Below are positions 35,250-44,048 of a DNA stretch of 64,000 nucleotides, one piece after another. The notes below the pieces were generated by a model. It did not search any database. It worked only from the letters and a program-made list of their open reading frames with translations, and had not been told where the DNA came from. Source of the stretch: JAWPMT01 sp965227935 (lineage in GTDB: Bacteria; Bacteroidota; Bacteroidia; Cytophagales; Cyclobacteriaceae); contig CBDDGS010000043.1 in NCBI GenBank assembly GCA_965227935.1, positions 806,001-870,000 of the forward strand, written 5' to 3'. Every line of letters begins with the position of its first letter. The first letter of the stretch is position 1. The translations under genes and the position numbers were made by a program.

Positions 35250-35378
35250 CCCGAAAAAGGGCAACCTTATTCAGGCATCCTCAAGATGCTAACTCAAAAC
35301 TCAGAATTCGAAACTCAAAATTCCACGCCGGATACCCTTCCGATCCGGGCTAAGGGATAGTGACTACCTTTAGCTACC

Positions 35379-35777
35379 ATGTCAGGCACCACTGATCTCG
35401 ACCTTCTCCTCCGAGAGATGAAGCCTTATCTTAATGAAGGGCAATATGTTTTCTGCACCGTCAAAGAGGCCGCCATCACTGATCATCCATCTGCCATCTG
35501 CTGGTTTCGCGAGGAACAAGGAAAGACTCTCGTGCTTGCTAAAGAGGACGCCGACAAACTAGGGCTAGCTTACGATTACCTTGCCGCATGGATTACCCTT
35601 GAAGTACACTCATCCCTGGCAGCCGTGGGTTTGACAGCCGCAGTATCTGCCGCACTCGCTCAACACAACATCAGCTGCAATGTAGTTGCGGCTTACTATC
35701 ATGATCATTTGTTTGTGGATGTGGCACGGGCGGATCATGCCATGGATGTTCTTAGGAAATTATCTCAAGGCACCTAA
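35379..35777 (+). CDS. ACT domain protein
   Basis: 132 residues with two small alpha/beta units of the ACT type: LREMKPYLNEGQYVFCTVKE, WITLEVHSSLAAVGLTAAVS and HNISCNVVAAYYHDHLFVDV. The central LAAVGLTAAVSAALA is typical for ligand-binding ACT proteins of the COG3602 kind. No enzymatic domain. Ligand, perhaps an amino acid, unknown. TACCTTTA just before the ATG resembles a -7 box, which would imply an almost leaderless transcript. Confidence 0.8.
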   Translation: MSGTTDLDLLLREMKPYLNEGQYVFCTVKEAAITDHPSAICWFREEQGKTLVLAKEDADKLGLAYDYLAAWITLEVHSSLAAVGLTAAVSAALAQHNISCNVVAAYYHDHLFVDVARADHAMDVLRKLSQGT

Positions 35778-35800
35778 CCCGGGCAAGCGTCATCAGTTCG

Positions 35801-36175
35801 TCAGGTATCCAACCATGCATCCGCTTCTTCCAGGGTTGCAAATTCCCTCTTTGCCATCCCTGACGTATCCGCATATTTCTTAAGAGCCATTCGGGACAGC
35901 GCATCCCCTCCGAGCACTTCGGCCGTTCGTGCAAGGCCATGGGACATAAGGATCCGCTGAGCTTCTACATGCACCTCACCGATCTCTTGACGAGGAGGCT
36001 TCATCGTACGTAAGTCCACACGTATCTTGAATCCTTTCTGCAGGAGTTTGCAGGCCTTGGTCAGGTCTTCCAGATAGCCATCCTTGGTCCTCCAGAACCC
36101 AGAAATTCGGATATACAGTCGGTTGATAGACTGGTCAATCTCTAAACCATAGCGCTCGTTGTCCGCGATCTTCAT
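35801..36175 (-). CDS. Small STAS-like protein of unknown function
   Basis: 124 residues from the ATG at 36175 (MKIADNERYGLEIDQSINRL); a longer in-frame start has no coding look. Pattern strand-strand-helix-strand (LYIRISGFWRTKDGYLEDLT, GFKIRVDLRTMKPPRQEIG, RILMSHGLARTAEVLGGDA) resembles the SpoIIAA/STAS-like fold found in many Bacteroidota hypothetical proteins. Function not assigned. Convergent with the ACT gene (23-bp gap). Confidence 0.6.
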   Translation of the reverse strand: MKIADNERYGLEIDQSINRLYIRISGFWRTKDGYLEDLTKACKLLQKGFKIRVDLRTMKPPRQEIGEVHVEAQRILMSHGLARTAEVLGGDALSRMALKKYADTSGMAKREFATLEEADAWLDT

Positions 36176-36311
36176 AGTGTGTGCTTGTGTAATACTACAA
36201 CATTTATCGATAGTTTCTGTTGGAAACAATAAAGCGACAAATGGCTTCTTCATGCTTGTAGGTAGAAGGTAGATCGTAGAGAGCGACCTATCTCGCATGG
36301 TGATCGCCTCT

Positions 36312-36342
36312 TTTGTTCTTGTGAGATTGATGATCTATTTTG
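36312..36342 (+). promoter_or_regulatory. Candidate promoter of the ThuA-PQQ genes
   Basis: TTTG (36312-36315), 20 nt, then TATTTTG (36336-36342): the usual Bacteroidota -33/-7 pair with a one-base-shorter -7 box. It lies 40 nt ahead of the ThuA-like start. Confidence 0.4.
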
Positions 36343-36381
36343 ATCCATCCAAATGGGAAATCTCAACATTATTGCCCGATT

Positions 36382-37416
36382 ATGAAAAATCTCTACATAC
36401 TATCCATCTTGCTTATTGCGGCCTGTTGCACTTCCACGACTACCACGGAGCAGCCGCCATCAAAACTCAAAGCACTGATCCTCGACGGTCAAAACAACCA
36501 CTACATCTGGCCCAAAACCACACAAATGATGAAGAGCTACCTCGAGGAAACAGGCCTGTTTGAGGTGGATATTCAGAGAATGGACTCCATCTGGCTAGGG
36601 TATAAATACAACCCCAACCGCCCCGTAGCGCTGGGAGGTTATCTCGAGCAATACCCCCTCGCCGGCACGGAAAACAACGGAGTCTCCGAAAAGCCGATCT
36701 TGAGCTCCGACTTTGATATGGACTTTTCCTCCTATGATCTCATCGTTTCAAATCTCGGTGCGGAAGCTGCTCTATGGCCCAGGCAGACCCAGGAAAGTTT
36801 CCAGCAGTTTGTTGCAGCGGGAGGGGGGCTGGTGATCGTTCATGCGGCCAACAATGCCTGGGGCCAGTGGGACGCATACAACGAATTGATAGGTTTGGGT
36901 GCCTGGGGTGATCGCGACAGTACCACGGGACCTTACGCGTATTACAATGACGCCGGTGAACTCGAGTTGGATGCCGCAGCAGGCATCTGTGGATCCCACG
37001 GAATGGAACATGAGTATGTGGTCACCACTCGCGAACCCAGTCATCCGATCATGGCAGGGCTCCCAGCGAGTTGGCTCCACGCACAGGATGAGCTGTACGA
37101 CAGGATGCGAGGCCCTTTCAAAAATGCCACAATACTGGCAACGGCCTACTCCGACGTCGAGAAGAACAAACAGCCCTGGCCACCGGCCCTGGCAGGAACT
37201 GGCAGGCACGTCCCTGTCGCGATGGTCATAGAGTACGGCAAGGGACGGGTATTCCATACACCACTGGGTCACTTCGATTACTCGCAGGAGTGTGTCGGAT
37301 TTATTACGCTCTTCCAGCGTGGGGCTGAGTGGGCGACGACTGGGTCAGTCAGACAAAGTTTACCTGAGGACTTCCCCTCGGAAACACAGCTAGCCTCGCG
37401 AACCTGGCAAGAGTGA
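36382..37416 (+). CDS. ThuA-like lipoprotein (trehalose utilisation domain)
   Basis: 344 residues from the ATG at 36382; MKNLYILSILLIAACC is a lipoprotein-type signal. The ThuA/class-I glutamine amidotransferase-like fold is evident: LKALILDGQNNHYIWPKTTQ, YDLIVSNLGAEAALWP, FVAAGGGLVIVHAANNAWGQ, HPIMAGLPASWLHAQDELYD, GKGRVFHTPLGHFDYSQECV. These proteins accompany sugar-oxidising or sugar-processing genes, but their reaction is rarely known. The PQQ dehydrogenase gene starts 74 bp later. Confidence 0.88.
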   Translation: MKNLYILSILLIAACCTSTTTTEQPPSKLKALILDGQNNHYIWPKTTQMMKSYLEETGLFEVDIQRMDSIWLGYKYNPNRPVALGGYLEQYPLAGTENNGVSEKPILSSDFDMDFSSYDLIVSNLGAEAALWPRQTQESFQQFVAAGGGLVIVHAANNAWGQWDAYNELIGLGAWGDRDSTTGPYAYYNDAGELELDAAAGICGSHGMEHEYVVTTREPSHPIMAGLPASWLHAQDELYDRMRGPFKNATILATAYSDVEKNKQPWPPALAGTGRHVPVAMVIEYGKGRVFHTPLGHFDYSQECVGFITLFQRGAEWATTGSVRQSLPEDFPSETQLASRTWQE

Positions 37417-37490
37417 CGAGAGGTTCTGCTGGCCAGGTCTGCGGTAATGCACCGGATGCTGTATCTTATTGCCTCATATATCTTTTCAGA

Positions 37491-39590
37491 ATGAAGTTTC
37501 TGAATCTATTTACTTGCTGTCTGATATTGACATCCTGCGGGAACGAGCAGCAAGCAGCTGTTGATTGGCAAAGTGTTGATGATGCGGGCATCGCCGATGA
37601 GCGTAATACATCTGACTGGCTGGCTTATGGCCGCACCCATAGCGAGCAGCGCTTTAGCCCCCTTGACGATATTGACATTGGCAATGTGGAGAACCTGCAG
37701 GTGGATTGGTACATGGACCTTCCTGGCGATGTCGGCCTCGTCTCGACACCTTTGGTAGTAGATGGTGTGCTCTATTTTACCGGAACAGTCAACATACTAC
37801 GTGCAGTCGACGCTACCACAGGCGAGTTGCTATGGACGTTTGATCCCAAAGTAGGTGATGCCATTAAAGGCAAGCGCCAAACAGGATGGATGCACAATCG
37901 AGGCTTGAGCTACTACAAGGGAAAGATCTTCACTGCCACGTGGGATGGTCGGCTGATCGCTCTGGATGCCAAAACAGGTAAGGAATTGTGGACGGCTGTT
38001 ACCTTCGACCCCAAGCGATCTCTGTACATCACAGGTGCCCCTAAGGCATTCAAAGGGAAAGTGCTCGTAGGAAATGGTGGCACCGAAGATGGCCCTGCCC
38101 GTGGGTTTGTTACCGCTTACGACGCCGAAACTGGGGAAGAGGCGTGGAAATTTTGGATCGTTCCCGGTAACCCGGCCGAAGGCTTTGAGAACGCCGCCAT
38201 GGAAATGGCCGCTGAAACATGGACGGGCGAATGGTGGAAGTACGGTGGTGGTGGAAACGCCTGGCATGGGTTTACCTATGACTATGAGTTGGACCAACTA
38301 TATATAGGCACAGGCAACGGCGCCCCATGGAATCGCAAGATTCGTAGCCCGGAAGGTGGGGACAATCTGTTCCTTTGCTCGATTGTAGCTCTTGACCCTG
38401 ATACCGGGGAATATCTTTGGCACTATCAGACCACACCGGGAGAGTCCTGGGATTATAATTCAAGCATGGACATAGTTTTGGCAGATCTCAATATCGAAGG
38501 AGAAGAGATCAAAGCCATCTTGCATGCTCCAAAAAATGGCTTTTTCTATGTCATCAATCGAGAAACGGGCAAGCTAATCTCTGCAGAGCCCTTCGTACAA
38601 ACCACCTGGGCCAGCCACGTCGACATGGAAACAGGTAAGCCCGTTGAAACCCCCAACGCCAGATACGAGGACGGACCGGCAGACATCTACCCCAACCCCT
38701 GGGGTGGGCACACCTGGCATGCCATGTCTTACAATCCCAAGACGGGATTGGTTTATCTGCCTTCGCTACACCAGGGAGCGAGGTTCTCGGACGAGGGTTA
38801 CGATCTCGAGGGTTTTGAACCCAAAGATTTTCAAGGGGGCATAGGAGTAGGCCTAAGTGCGCCAGGACAGCCATCAGATCCTTATCCGGCCTCTCTCCAA
38901 GCGTGGGACCCCATAAAACAGGAAGCACGATGGGTTGTGCAGCAAGAGACCTTTTGGAATGCAGGGACTTTGACTACCGCAGGCAATCTGGTATTTCAAG
39001 GAAGAACCGATGGACATTTTTTGGCATACCATGCCGAGACCGGGGAGATCCTGTGGGACTGGGATGCGGGGTTAGGTATTTCAGCACCCCCCATCACCTA
39101 TAAGATCGGCGGGCGTCAGTATCTCTCCCTATTGATAGGATTTGGAGGTGGCTGGGCCCGTGGCGGATGGGAGGCGCACAAATTAGGCTGGTCTTATCGT
39201 ACCCATACTCGCAGGCTGGTGACCTTCTCACTGGATGGCAATGCAGAGATGCCACCGCTACCTCCTCCTTTGGTCCCGAAACCCCTGGTTGATGAATCCT
39301 TCGAATTACGGGGTGAGCTAGTGCGATTGGGGTCAATGATGTATTGGTCCTGCTTCAACTGTCATGGGGAGGGGATGCTTGCCGGCGGTATGTCTCCGGA
39401 TTTGCGGGCTTCACCTATCCCGCTCAACAAAGAGGCGTTTGCTGCCATCGTCCGTGATGGTTCCTTGACACACCGAGGTATGCCGGCCTACCCTGAGTAT
39501 TCCGACGAGCAATTGGAGGCCTTACGCCACTTCATCCAGTTCCGAGCGAGGGAGACAATGCCATTGTATAAAGGCCTCGTGAGCAATTGA
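37491..39590 (+). CDS. PQQ-dependent dehydrogenase with C-terminal cytochrome c, lipoprotein
   Basis: 699 residues from the ATG at 37491; MKFLNLFTCCLILTSC carries a lipobox. An eight-bladed quinoprotein propeller occupies residues ~30-590 (tryptophan-docking repeats such as LRAVDATTGELLWTFDP and LIALDAKTGKELWTAVTF). The catalytic Asp is in the TPGESWDYNSSMD loop. No vicinal Cys pair is seen. Residues ~610-699 form a cytochrome c: CFNCH haem site and GMPAY axial Met. It oxidises an alcohol or sugar in the periplasm and hands electrons to the chain; the substrate is unknown. PQQ biosynthesis genes are not in the window. Confidence 0.92.
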   Translation: MKFLNLFTCCLILTSCGNEQQAAVDWQSVDDAGIADERNTSDWLAYGRTHSEQRFSPLDDIDIGNVENLQVDWYMDLPGDVGLVSTPLVVDGVLYFTGTVNILRAVDATTGELLWTFDPKVGDAIKGKRQTGWMHNRGLSYYKGKIFTATWDGRLIALDAKTGKELWTAVTFDPKRSLYITGAPKAFKGKVLVGNGGTEDGPARGFVTAYDAETGEEAWKFWIVPGNPAEGFENAAMEMAAETWTGEWWKYGGGGNAWHGFTYDYELDQLYIGTGNGAPWNRKIRSPEGGDNLFLCSIVALDPDTGEYLWHYQTTPGESWDYNSSMDIVLADLNIEGEEIKAILHAPKNGFFYVINRETGKLISAEPFVQTTWASHVDMETGKPVETPNARYEDGPADIYPNPWGGHTWHAMSYNPKTGLVYLPSLHQGARFSDEGYDLEGFEPKDFQGGIGVGLSAPGQPSDPYPASLQAWDPIKQEARWVVQQETFWNAGTLTTAGNLVFQGRTDGHFLAYHAETGEILWDWDAGLGISAPPITYKIGGRQYLSLLIGFGGGWARGGWEAHKLGWSYRTHTRRLVTFSLDGNAEMPPLPPPLVPKPLVDESFELRGELVRLGSMMYWSCFNCHGEGMLAGGMSPDLRASPIPLNKEAFAAIVRDGSLTHRGMPAYPEYSDEQLEALRHFIQFRARETMPLYKGLVSN

Positions 39591-39699
39591 TAGATCCCAG
39601 GTGAGAAGACTTAGGAAGAAAAGACTGCGATGCTCAATGATGTACTCCTAAGGTTACATGTGGCATAATATTCGGGCTTTTTCCCTTACCAATTCTCTC

Positions 39700-39707
39700 T
39701 ATCTTTA
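39700..39707 (+). promoter_or_regulatory. Candidate -7 box of the nonulosonic-acid operon
   Basis: TATCTTTA differs from TAnnTTTG at one base, 33 nt ahead of the first gene of the operon; AGGAG stands 1 nt before the ATG at 39741. The upstream TTTT run fits a -33 element only weakly. Confidence 0.35.
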
Positions 39708-39740
39708 CCGCCTTCGCATCAAACACTTGAAAACAGGAGT

Positions 39741-42200
39741 ATGAATGATCTGATCAAAAAAGCAATACCCCACGTAATTGCCGTGGTGGTATTCTTGATC
39801 ACTGCTGTCGGTTTCTATTCGCCCATCTTTTTCGAAAACAAGCAGATCTACCAGAATGACGTCCTACAAGGGGTAAGTTCAGGATCAGAAATTGTTCAGT
39901 TCCGACAGGAAACTGGGGAAGAGGCCTTGTGGACCAATAGCATGTTTGGTGGTATGCCCGCCTACCTCATCAATGTAAAATGGAGCAGTGTGATCCCCCA
40001 AGTTCAAAGAGTGATCGGTCTTTTCCTGCCTCCACCTGCGCGAACCACATTCCTGGGCTTTTTGTGTTTTTACATTCTTCTCCTGTCATTTGGCGTCAAT
40101 CCCTACCTGGCAATAGCGGGCGGCATAGCCTACGGGCTCAATACCTTCAATATCGTAAGTATCGAGGCGGGTCACATGTGGAAGGTGCGGGCGATCGCCT
40201 ACATGCCCCTGGTATTGGCGGGGGTGCACCTGTGTTTTACCAGAAAAAATATGCTAATAGGAAGCGCGTTGGCCGCTCTCGGGACAGCGCTGGAGCTTCA
40301 GGCTAACCACCTTCAGATTACCTACTACTTGTTTCTCATCATCCTCTTGTATGGATTGGTTCAGGTGATATTCCACATTCGCGAAAAGAATATTAAGCTA
40401 CTCATCCAACCCATTTTGCTCCTATTGGTCGCAGCGACTGTTGGTGTCTTGAGTAACATCGGCAAGATCTGGTCAACCGTGGAGTACGGCGAATACTCCA
40501 TCCGGGGAGAATCGGAGCTCACCTCGAATACTGAGTCAGAAGGTGGCCTCGATCGGGACTATGCTTTTGCCTGGAGTAGTGGTGTTTCTGAGAGCCTCAC
40601 TTTTCTCGTCCCCAACTTCATGGGCGGCGCCAGTATCCAGCCACTTGATCGCGATTCCCAGCTGGGCGAGTCGCTGAGAAGACAAGGGGCCTCGCCCCAG
40701 CAGATTCGGCAGCTGACACAGCAGGCACGTACCTATTGGGGGGATCAACCCTCAACGGCAGGGCCCATTTATGGCGGTGTCACGGTGATCTTCCTCTTCG
40801 TCCTGGGCATCTTCTTCCTGGAACCTAAATACAAAATATGGCTAATAACAGTCACGGCGCTGTCCATCATGCTTAGTTGGGGAAAGAATTTTTCTTCCTT
40901 CAACTATCTGGTGTTTGACGTCTTCCCCGGCTATGACAAGTTCAGAGCCGTGTCGATGACAGTGTCAATCGCATTGCTCGCCTTGCCACTCATGGGTTTC
41001 TTGTCGCTTGACAATGTCCTCAAGTCAGGTTGGGGCGAGAAAGATTCAAAGCGGTTTCTTTATGCCGTGGGTATCACCGGAGGTATTACCGCCATCATGG
41101 CGCTGCTCGGACCTTCGATCTTCTCATTCGTCGGAGCGGCGGATGCCCAGTTGCCCGACTGGTACCAGCGCGCAATTATCGCCGATAGACAGGGGCTCCT
41201 GCGCGGTGATGCCTGGCGATCCACCTTCCTGGTAGTTGCTTTTGGTGCAGTAGTTTGGTTCGCAATGAAGGGTAAGATCAATACCAACATTGCCTATGCA
41301 ATTTTTGCAGCTCTTGTCTTGCTGGACCTCTGGGGCATCGATGCGCGCTACATCAATGAAGAAAACTACCAGCGGCGCCCTGAACAGACCTTTGCACAGA
41401 AAAATGAAGCCGACGAGGCCATCCTTGCCGATCCTGATGCACACTACCGAGTGCTCAACCTTCAGAACCCCTTTAACGAAGCCCGCACTTCGGCTTTTCA
41501 TAAGTCTCTCGGCGGGTATCACGGTGCGAAAATGAGACGGTACCAGGAGGTCATCGAAAACAAGCTTACCACGGAAATGCAGCAGCTGATTCAAGGACTA
41601 CAATCCGGGAGTCGAGACTACAGCGACCTACATGTGCTCAACATGCTCAATACAAAGTATTTCGTCGCCGGCCCTCAGCGGAATGCCGTCATTAGAAATG
41701 ACCGCGCCCTTGGGAATGCCTGGTTTGTTCAGGAAGTAATTCCCGTCAACTCTGCTGATGGAGAGATGGAGAGACTGGGAACGGTCAGCTCAGCAAGATC
41801 AGCGATCGTCAACGTGTCCAAATTTGCAGTACCTCAGCTATCTGGTCCGGAGTCTGTACCAATGGCCACGGATTCCACAGCCCAAATTTCCCTGGCTGAG
41901 TACAAGCCCAACTATCTGAAGTACGAATACCAGAACTCTGAGCCTTCCTTTGCGGTCTTTTCCGAGATCTACTATCCGATAGGATGGCAGGCATATATCG
42001 ATGGCGAGCCCACGGATCATGTACAGGCAAACTACATACTTAGAGGAATGTCCTTGCCCGCGGGATCACATACTATCGAATTTCGATTTGCTCCCAGAGT
42101 GTACACCGCAGGAAACCCGATCGGTCTGACGTCTTCTATTCTAATTTTGCTGTGGATCCTGGGTGCCGTGGGTTGGAGTTTGAAGGACAGTCTTGCCTGA
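39741..42200 (+). CDS. YfhO-family membrane protein (GT-C-like)
   Basis: 819 residues with about 12-14 helices in the first 600 residues and a periplasmic C-terminal beta domain closed by one helix (NPIGLTSSILILLWILGAVG). YSPIFFENKQIYQNDVLQGV at the start and FVLGIFFLEPKYKIWLITVT are typical of YfhO. Family members are implicated in glycosylation of surface polymers such as lipoteichoic acid in Firmicutes (established for YfhO); in Bacteroidota the role is open. First gene of the operon; its TGA overlaps the next ATG. Confidence 0.88.
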   Translation: MNDLIKKAIPHVIAVVVFLITAVGFYSPIFFENKQIYQNDVLQGVSSGSEIVQFRQETGEEALWTNSMFGGMPAYLINVKWSSVIPQVQRVIGLFLPPPARTTFLGFLCFYILLLSFGVNPYLAIAGGIAYGLNTFNIVSIEAGHMWKVRAIAYMPLVLAGVHLCFTRKNMLIGSALAALGTALELQANHLQITYYLFLIILLYGLVQVIFHIREKNIKLLIQPILLLLVAATVGVLSNIGKIWSTVEYGEYSIRGESELTSNTESEGGLDRDYAFAWSSGVSESLTFLVPNFMGGASIQPLDRDSQLGESLRRQGASPQQIRQLTQQARTYWGDQPSTAGPIYGGVTVIFLFVLGIFFLEPKYKIWLITVTALSIMLSWGKNFSSFNYLVFDVFPGYDKFRAVSMTVSIALLALPLMGFLSLDNVLKSGWGEKDSKRFLYAVGITGGITAIMALLGPSIFSFVGAADAQLPDWYQRAIIADRQGLLRGDAWRSTFLVVAFGAVVWFAMKGKINTNIAYAIFAALVLLDLWGIDARYINEENYQRRPEQTFAQKNEADEAILADPDAHYRVLNLQNPFNEARTSAFHKSLGGYHGAKMRRYQEVIENKLTTEMQQLIQGLQSGSRDYSDLHVLNMLNTKYFVAGPQRNAVIRNDRALGNAWFVQEVIPVNSADGEMERLGTVSSARSAIVNVSKFAVPQLSGPESVPMATDSTAQISLAEYKPNYLKYEYQNSEPSFAVFSEIYYPIGWQAYIDGEPTDHVQANYILRGMSLPAGSHTIEFRFAPRVYTAGNPIGLTSSILILLWILGAVGWSLKDSLA

Positions 42201-43096
42201 TGATCTCAGTCATCGTTTGCACCTACAATCGGCAGAAGTACATAGGTGCATGTCTGGAGCACATGGCCAATCAATCAGCAAGTTCAGACCAGTATGAGGT
42301 GATCGTCATTGACAACAACAGCACTGACGAGACGGCCAGGATTGCAGCGCAGGCGATTGAGCAACACCCAGAAGTGACGATCAATTATTTCCTTGAAAAG
42401 TCAGTCGGATTATCCCACGCGCGGAACCGTGGGATCCAGGAAGCTAAGGGCGATATTTTGTCCTTCATTGATGACGACGCCTTCGCTGATCACGGTTATG
42501 TGAAGGCAATTGGGGACTACTTTGCTGACCACCAGGAAGTGTCTGCCATAGGTGGCAAAATCATCCCAGAATACGAGGATCAGGAACCCCAGTGGATGTC
42601 AAAGTTCTTGTTGCCTTTGGTAGCTGCAGTTGACATGGGTGACAAGCCGCGTCCCTTTCCAGGCAGCAAGTTCCCAATTGGGGCGAATATGGCATTTAGA
42701 AAATCTGTCTTTACCCAACTTGGCACCTTCGATCCGGCGCTGGGAAGAATCGCCAATGAACTTGGCGCGGGCGAAGAAAAGGATTTGTTCATCAAATTGA
42801 AATCCGCGGATCAGCAGATCCATTATGTCCCCACAGTTTTGGTACGACACATCATTCCTGAAAAGCGATTGGAAGCGGATTACATTCGAAGGATGGGACG
42901 AGGTGTGGGAAGAAGTGAAAAAATGCGGCTGCAAAATCAGCCAAAACAGGAAATAGTTAAGAAAATTGCAAGTGAATTGATAAAGGTGGCGGGTACCGCA
43001 GTTCTTTTTATGATTTACTCTTTGCAATTGAGATTTCAGGCAGCTTCAATGGTGGTGAAATTTAGATTTTGGGTTCTTCAAGGTTATCTGCAATGA
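42200..43096 (+). CDS. Glycosyltransferase family 2
   Basis: 298 residues from the ATG at 42200, overlapping the YfhO stop (TGATG). GT-A fold: VIVCTYNRQKYIGACLEHMA, VIVIDNNSTDETARIAAQAI, GLSHARNRGIQEAKG and the metal-binding DDD in LSFIDDDAFADH; FPIGANMAFRKSVFTQLGTF is the acceptor-side block. The C-terminus is amphipathic and probably membrane-associated. Likely adds a sugar to the glycan into which the nonulosonic acid goes. Confidence 0.92.
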   Translation: MISVIVCTYNRQKYIGACLEHMANQSASSDQYEVIVIDNNSTDETARIAAQAIEQHPEVTINYFLEKSVGLSHARNRGIQEAKGDILSFIDDDAFADHGYVKAIGDYFADHQEVSAIGGKIIPEYEDQEPQWMSKFLLPLVAAVDMGDKPRPFPGSKFPIGANMAFRKSVFTQLGTFDPALGRIANELGAGEEKDLFIKLKSADQQIHYVPTVLVRHIIPEKRLEADYIRRMGRGVGRSEKMRLQNQPKQEIVKKIASELIKVAGTAVLFMIYSLQLRFQAASMVVKFRFWVLQGYLQ

Positions 43097-44043
43097 CTCG
43101 CAAGCAGGAAATAATCGTAGTAATCCGAGACACGATCTATGGGCTTGTTCACAGCATCATTTCACTGATCAGGATCGTGGTATTCTCTCGGCGCCCGAGC
43201 AGATTACGGAATACGAACGAACTGCCCTCGGAAGCCGTCATCCTTGGGAATGGGCCATCATTGGGGGATTTTATCCATAATCACCAGCAGTTCCTTCATG
43301 ACAAGACCAGAATCTGTGTGAATCATTTCGCCATCTCTGAGGAATACGAAACGGTGAAGCCGCAGATATATCTTATATCATCACCAGAGTTCTTCCTCAA
43401 AGACGAATTCGAACCTTATGCAAAAAGAAAGCAGGTGACCTGGGATGCGATCGCGAGCAAGACCAAGTGGCCCATGCTGATATACGCCCCAATGTTCGCT
43501 AGAGGTCTTTCTGCCTGGCAAGCTCGTTTCAAATCACATGACCATATTAGTATACGCTATTTCAACAATACACCCGTTGAAGGTCTGAAAGGTGTGAATC
43601 TATGGGCTATGAAACGTCAGCTGGCAATGCCACGACCGCACAATGTGGTCATTCCATGCATCGCTGTGGCGATCTTTATCCGACGTAAGAAACTATATCT
43701 GGTGGGTGTGGAACACTCGTGGCTAAAGGAAATAATTGTGGACGACGACAACGAAGTCTTACTCACGCACAAGCACTTCTATGACAAGCAGGCCGCAAAA
43801 GTCCACGAGGGCCCAAAACCTGAAACACCCATACCAATGTTCAAGGGCATAAAAATGCAAAAGAGGAAACTGCACGAAGTACTTGAGAAATTCTATCTAA
43901 GCTTCAAGTCCTACTGGGAAATCAAACCCTATGCCGAGCAACAGGGGGTGGAAATTATTAATATTACTTCCGGTAGCTACATAGACGCCTTTGAGAAGCA
44001 ATCTATCCCACCATCGACTCCAGAAGACAAGATCAATCCATAG
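43093..44043 (+). CDS. GT42/DUF115-like transferase, candidate pseudaminyltransferase
   Basis: 316 residues from the ATG at 43093 (ATGA overlap with GT2). After a basic helix comes AVILGNGPSLGDFIH, the nucleotide-binding loop shared by CstII-type sialyltransferases (GT42) and DUF115/Maf proteins; then RICVNHFAISEEYETVKPQI; later PCIAVAIFIRRKKLYLVGVE, HKHFYDKQ and VEIINITSGSYIDAF follow the order seen in GT42. Both families use CMP-nonulosonic acids or decorate with them (established for CstII and for Maf flagellin glycosylation), so a CMP-pseudaminate transferase is inferred. Family choice is not certain by eye. Confidence 0.6.
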   Translation: MTRKQEIIVVIRDTIYGLVHSIISLIRIVVFSRRPSRLRNTNELPSEAVILGNGPSLGDFIHNHQQFLHDKTRICVNHFAISEEYETVKPQIYLISSPEFFLKDEFEPYAKRKQVTWDAIASKTKWPMLIYAPMFARGLSAWQARFKSHDHISIRYFNNTPVEGLKGVNLWAMKRQLAMPRPHNVVIPCIAVAIFIRRKKLYLVGVEHSWLKEIIVDDDNEVLLTHKHFYDKQAAKVHEGPKPETPIPMFKGIKMQKRKLHEVLEKFYLSFKSYWEIKPYAEQQGVEIINITSGSYIDAFEKQSIPPSTPEDKINP

Positions 44044-44048
44044 ACCCT

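Larger units (their letters stand above)
33972..35276 (+). mobile_element. IS3-family insertion sequence
   Basis: About 1.3 kb with OrfA and OrfB in overlapping-frame arrangement. Imperfect terminal inverted repeats: left GCCTGGTATAGGTTGCC then TTTTTTC, right (complement) GCCTGAATAAGGTTGCC then CTTTTTC. The 9-mer CTCAAGATG occurs just outside both ends (33958-33966 and 35280-35288) but 3-5 bp away from the repeats, so exact ends and target duplication are not settled. AT-rich compared with neighbours, indicating a recent arrival. Confidence 0.85.
33915..35322. repeat. Palindromic repeat arms flanking the IS element
   Basis: The 32-bp arm at 33915-33946 (AATTTTGAGTTCTTAG...) and the complement of 35291-35322 match at about 26 of 32 positions. 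They form a broken hairpin whose loop received the insertion. A similar AACTCAAAACTC hairpin stands at 56700-56759. Confidence 0.6.

Noticed and set aside
33958..35288. 9-bp target-site duplication CTCAAGATG of the IS3-type element
   Set aside because: The 9-mers are 3-5 bp away from the inverted repeats on each side, and IS3 members normally make 3-5 bp duplications; left as unresolved rather than called.
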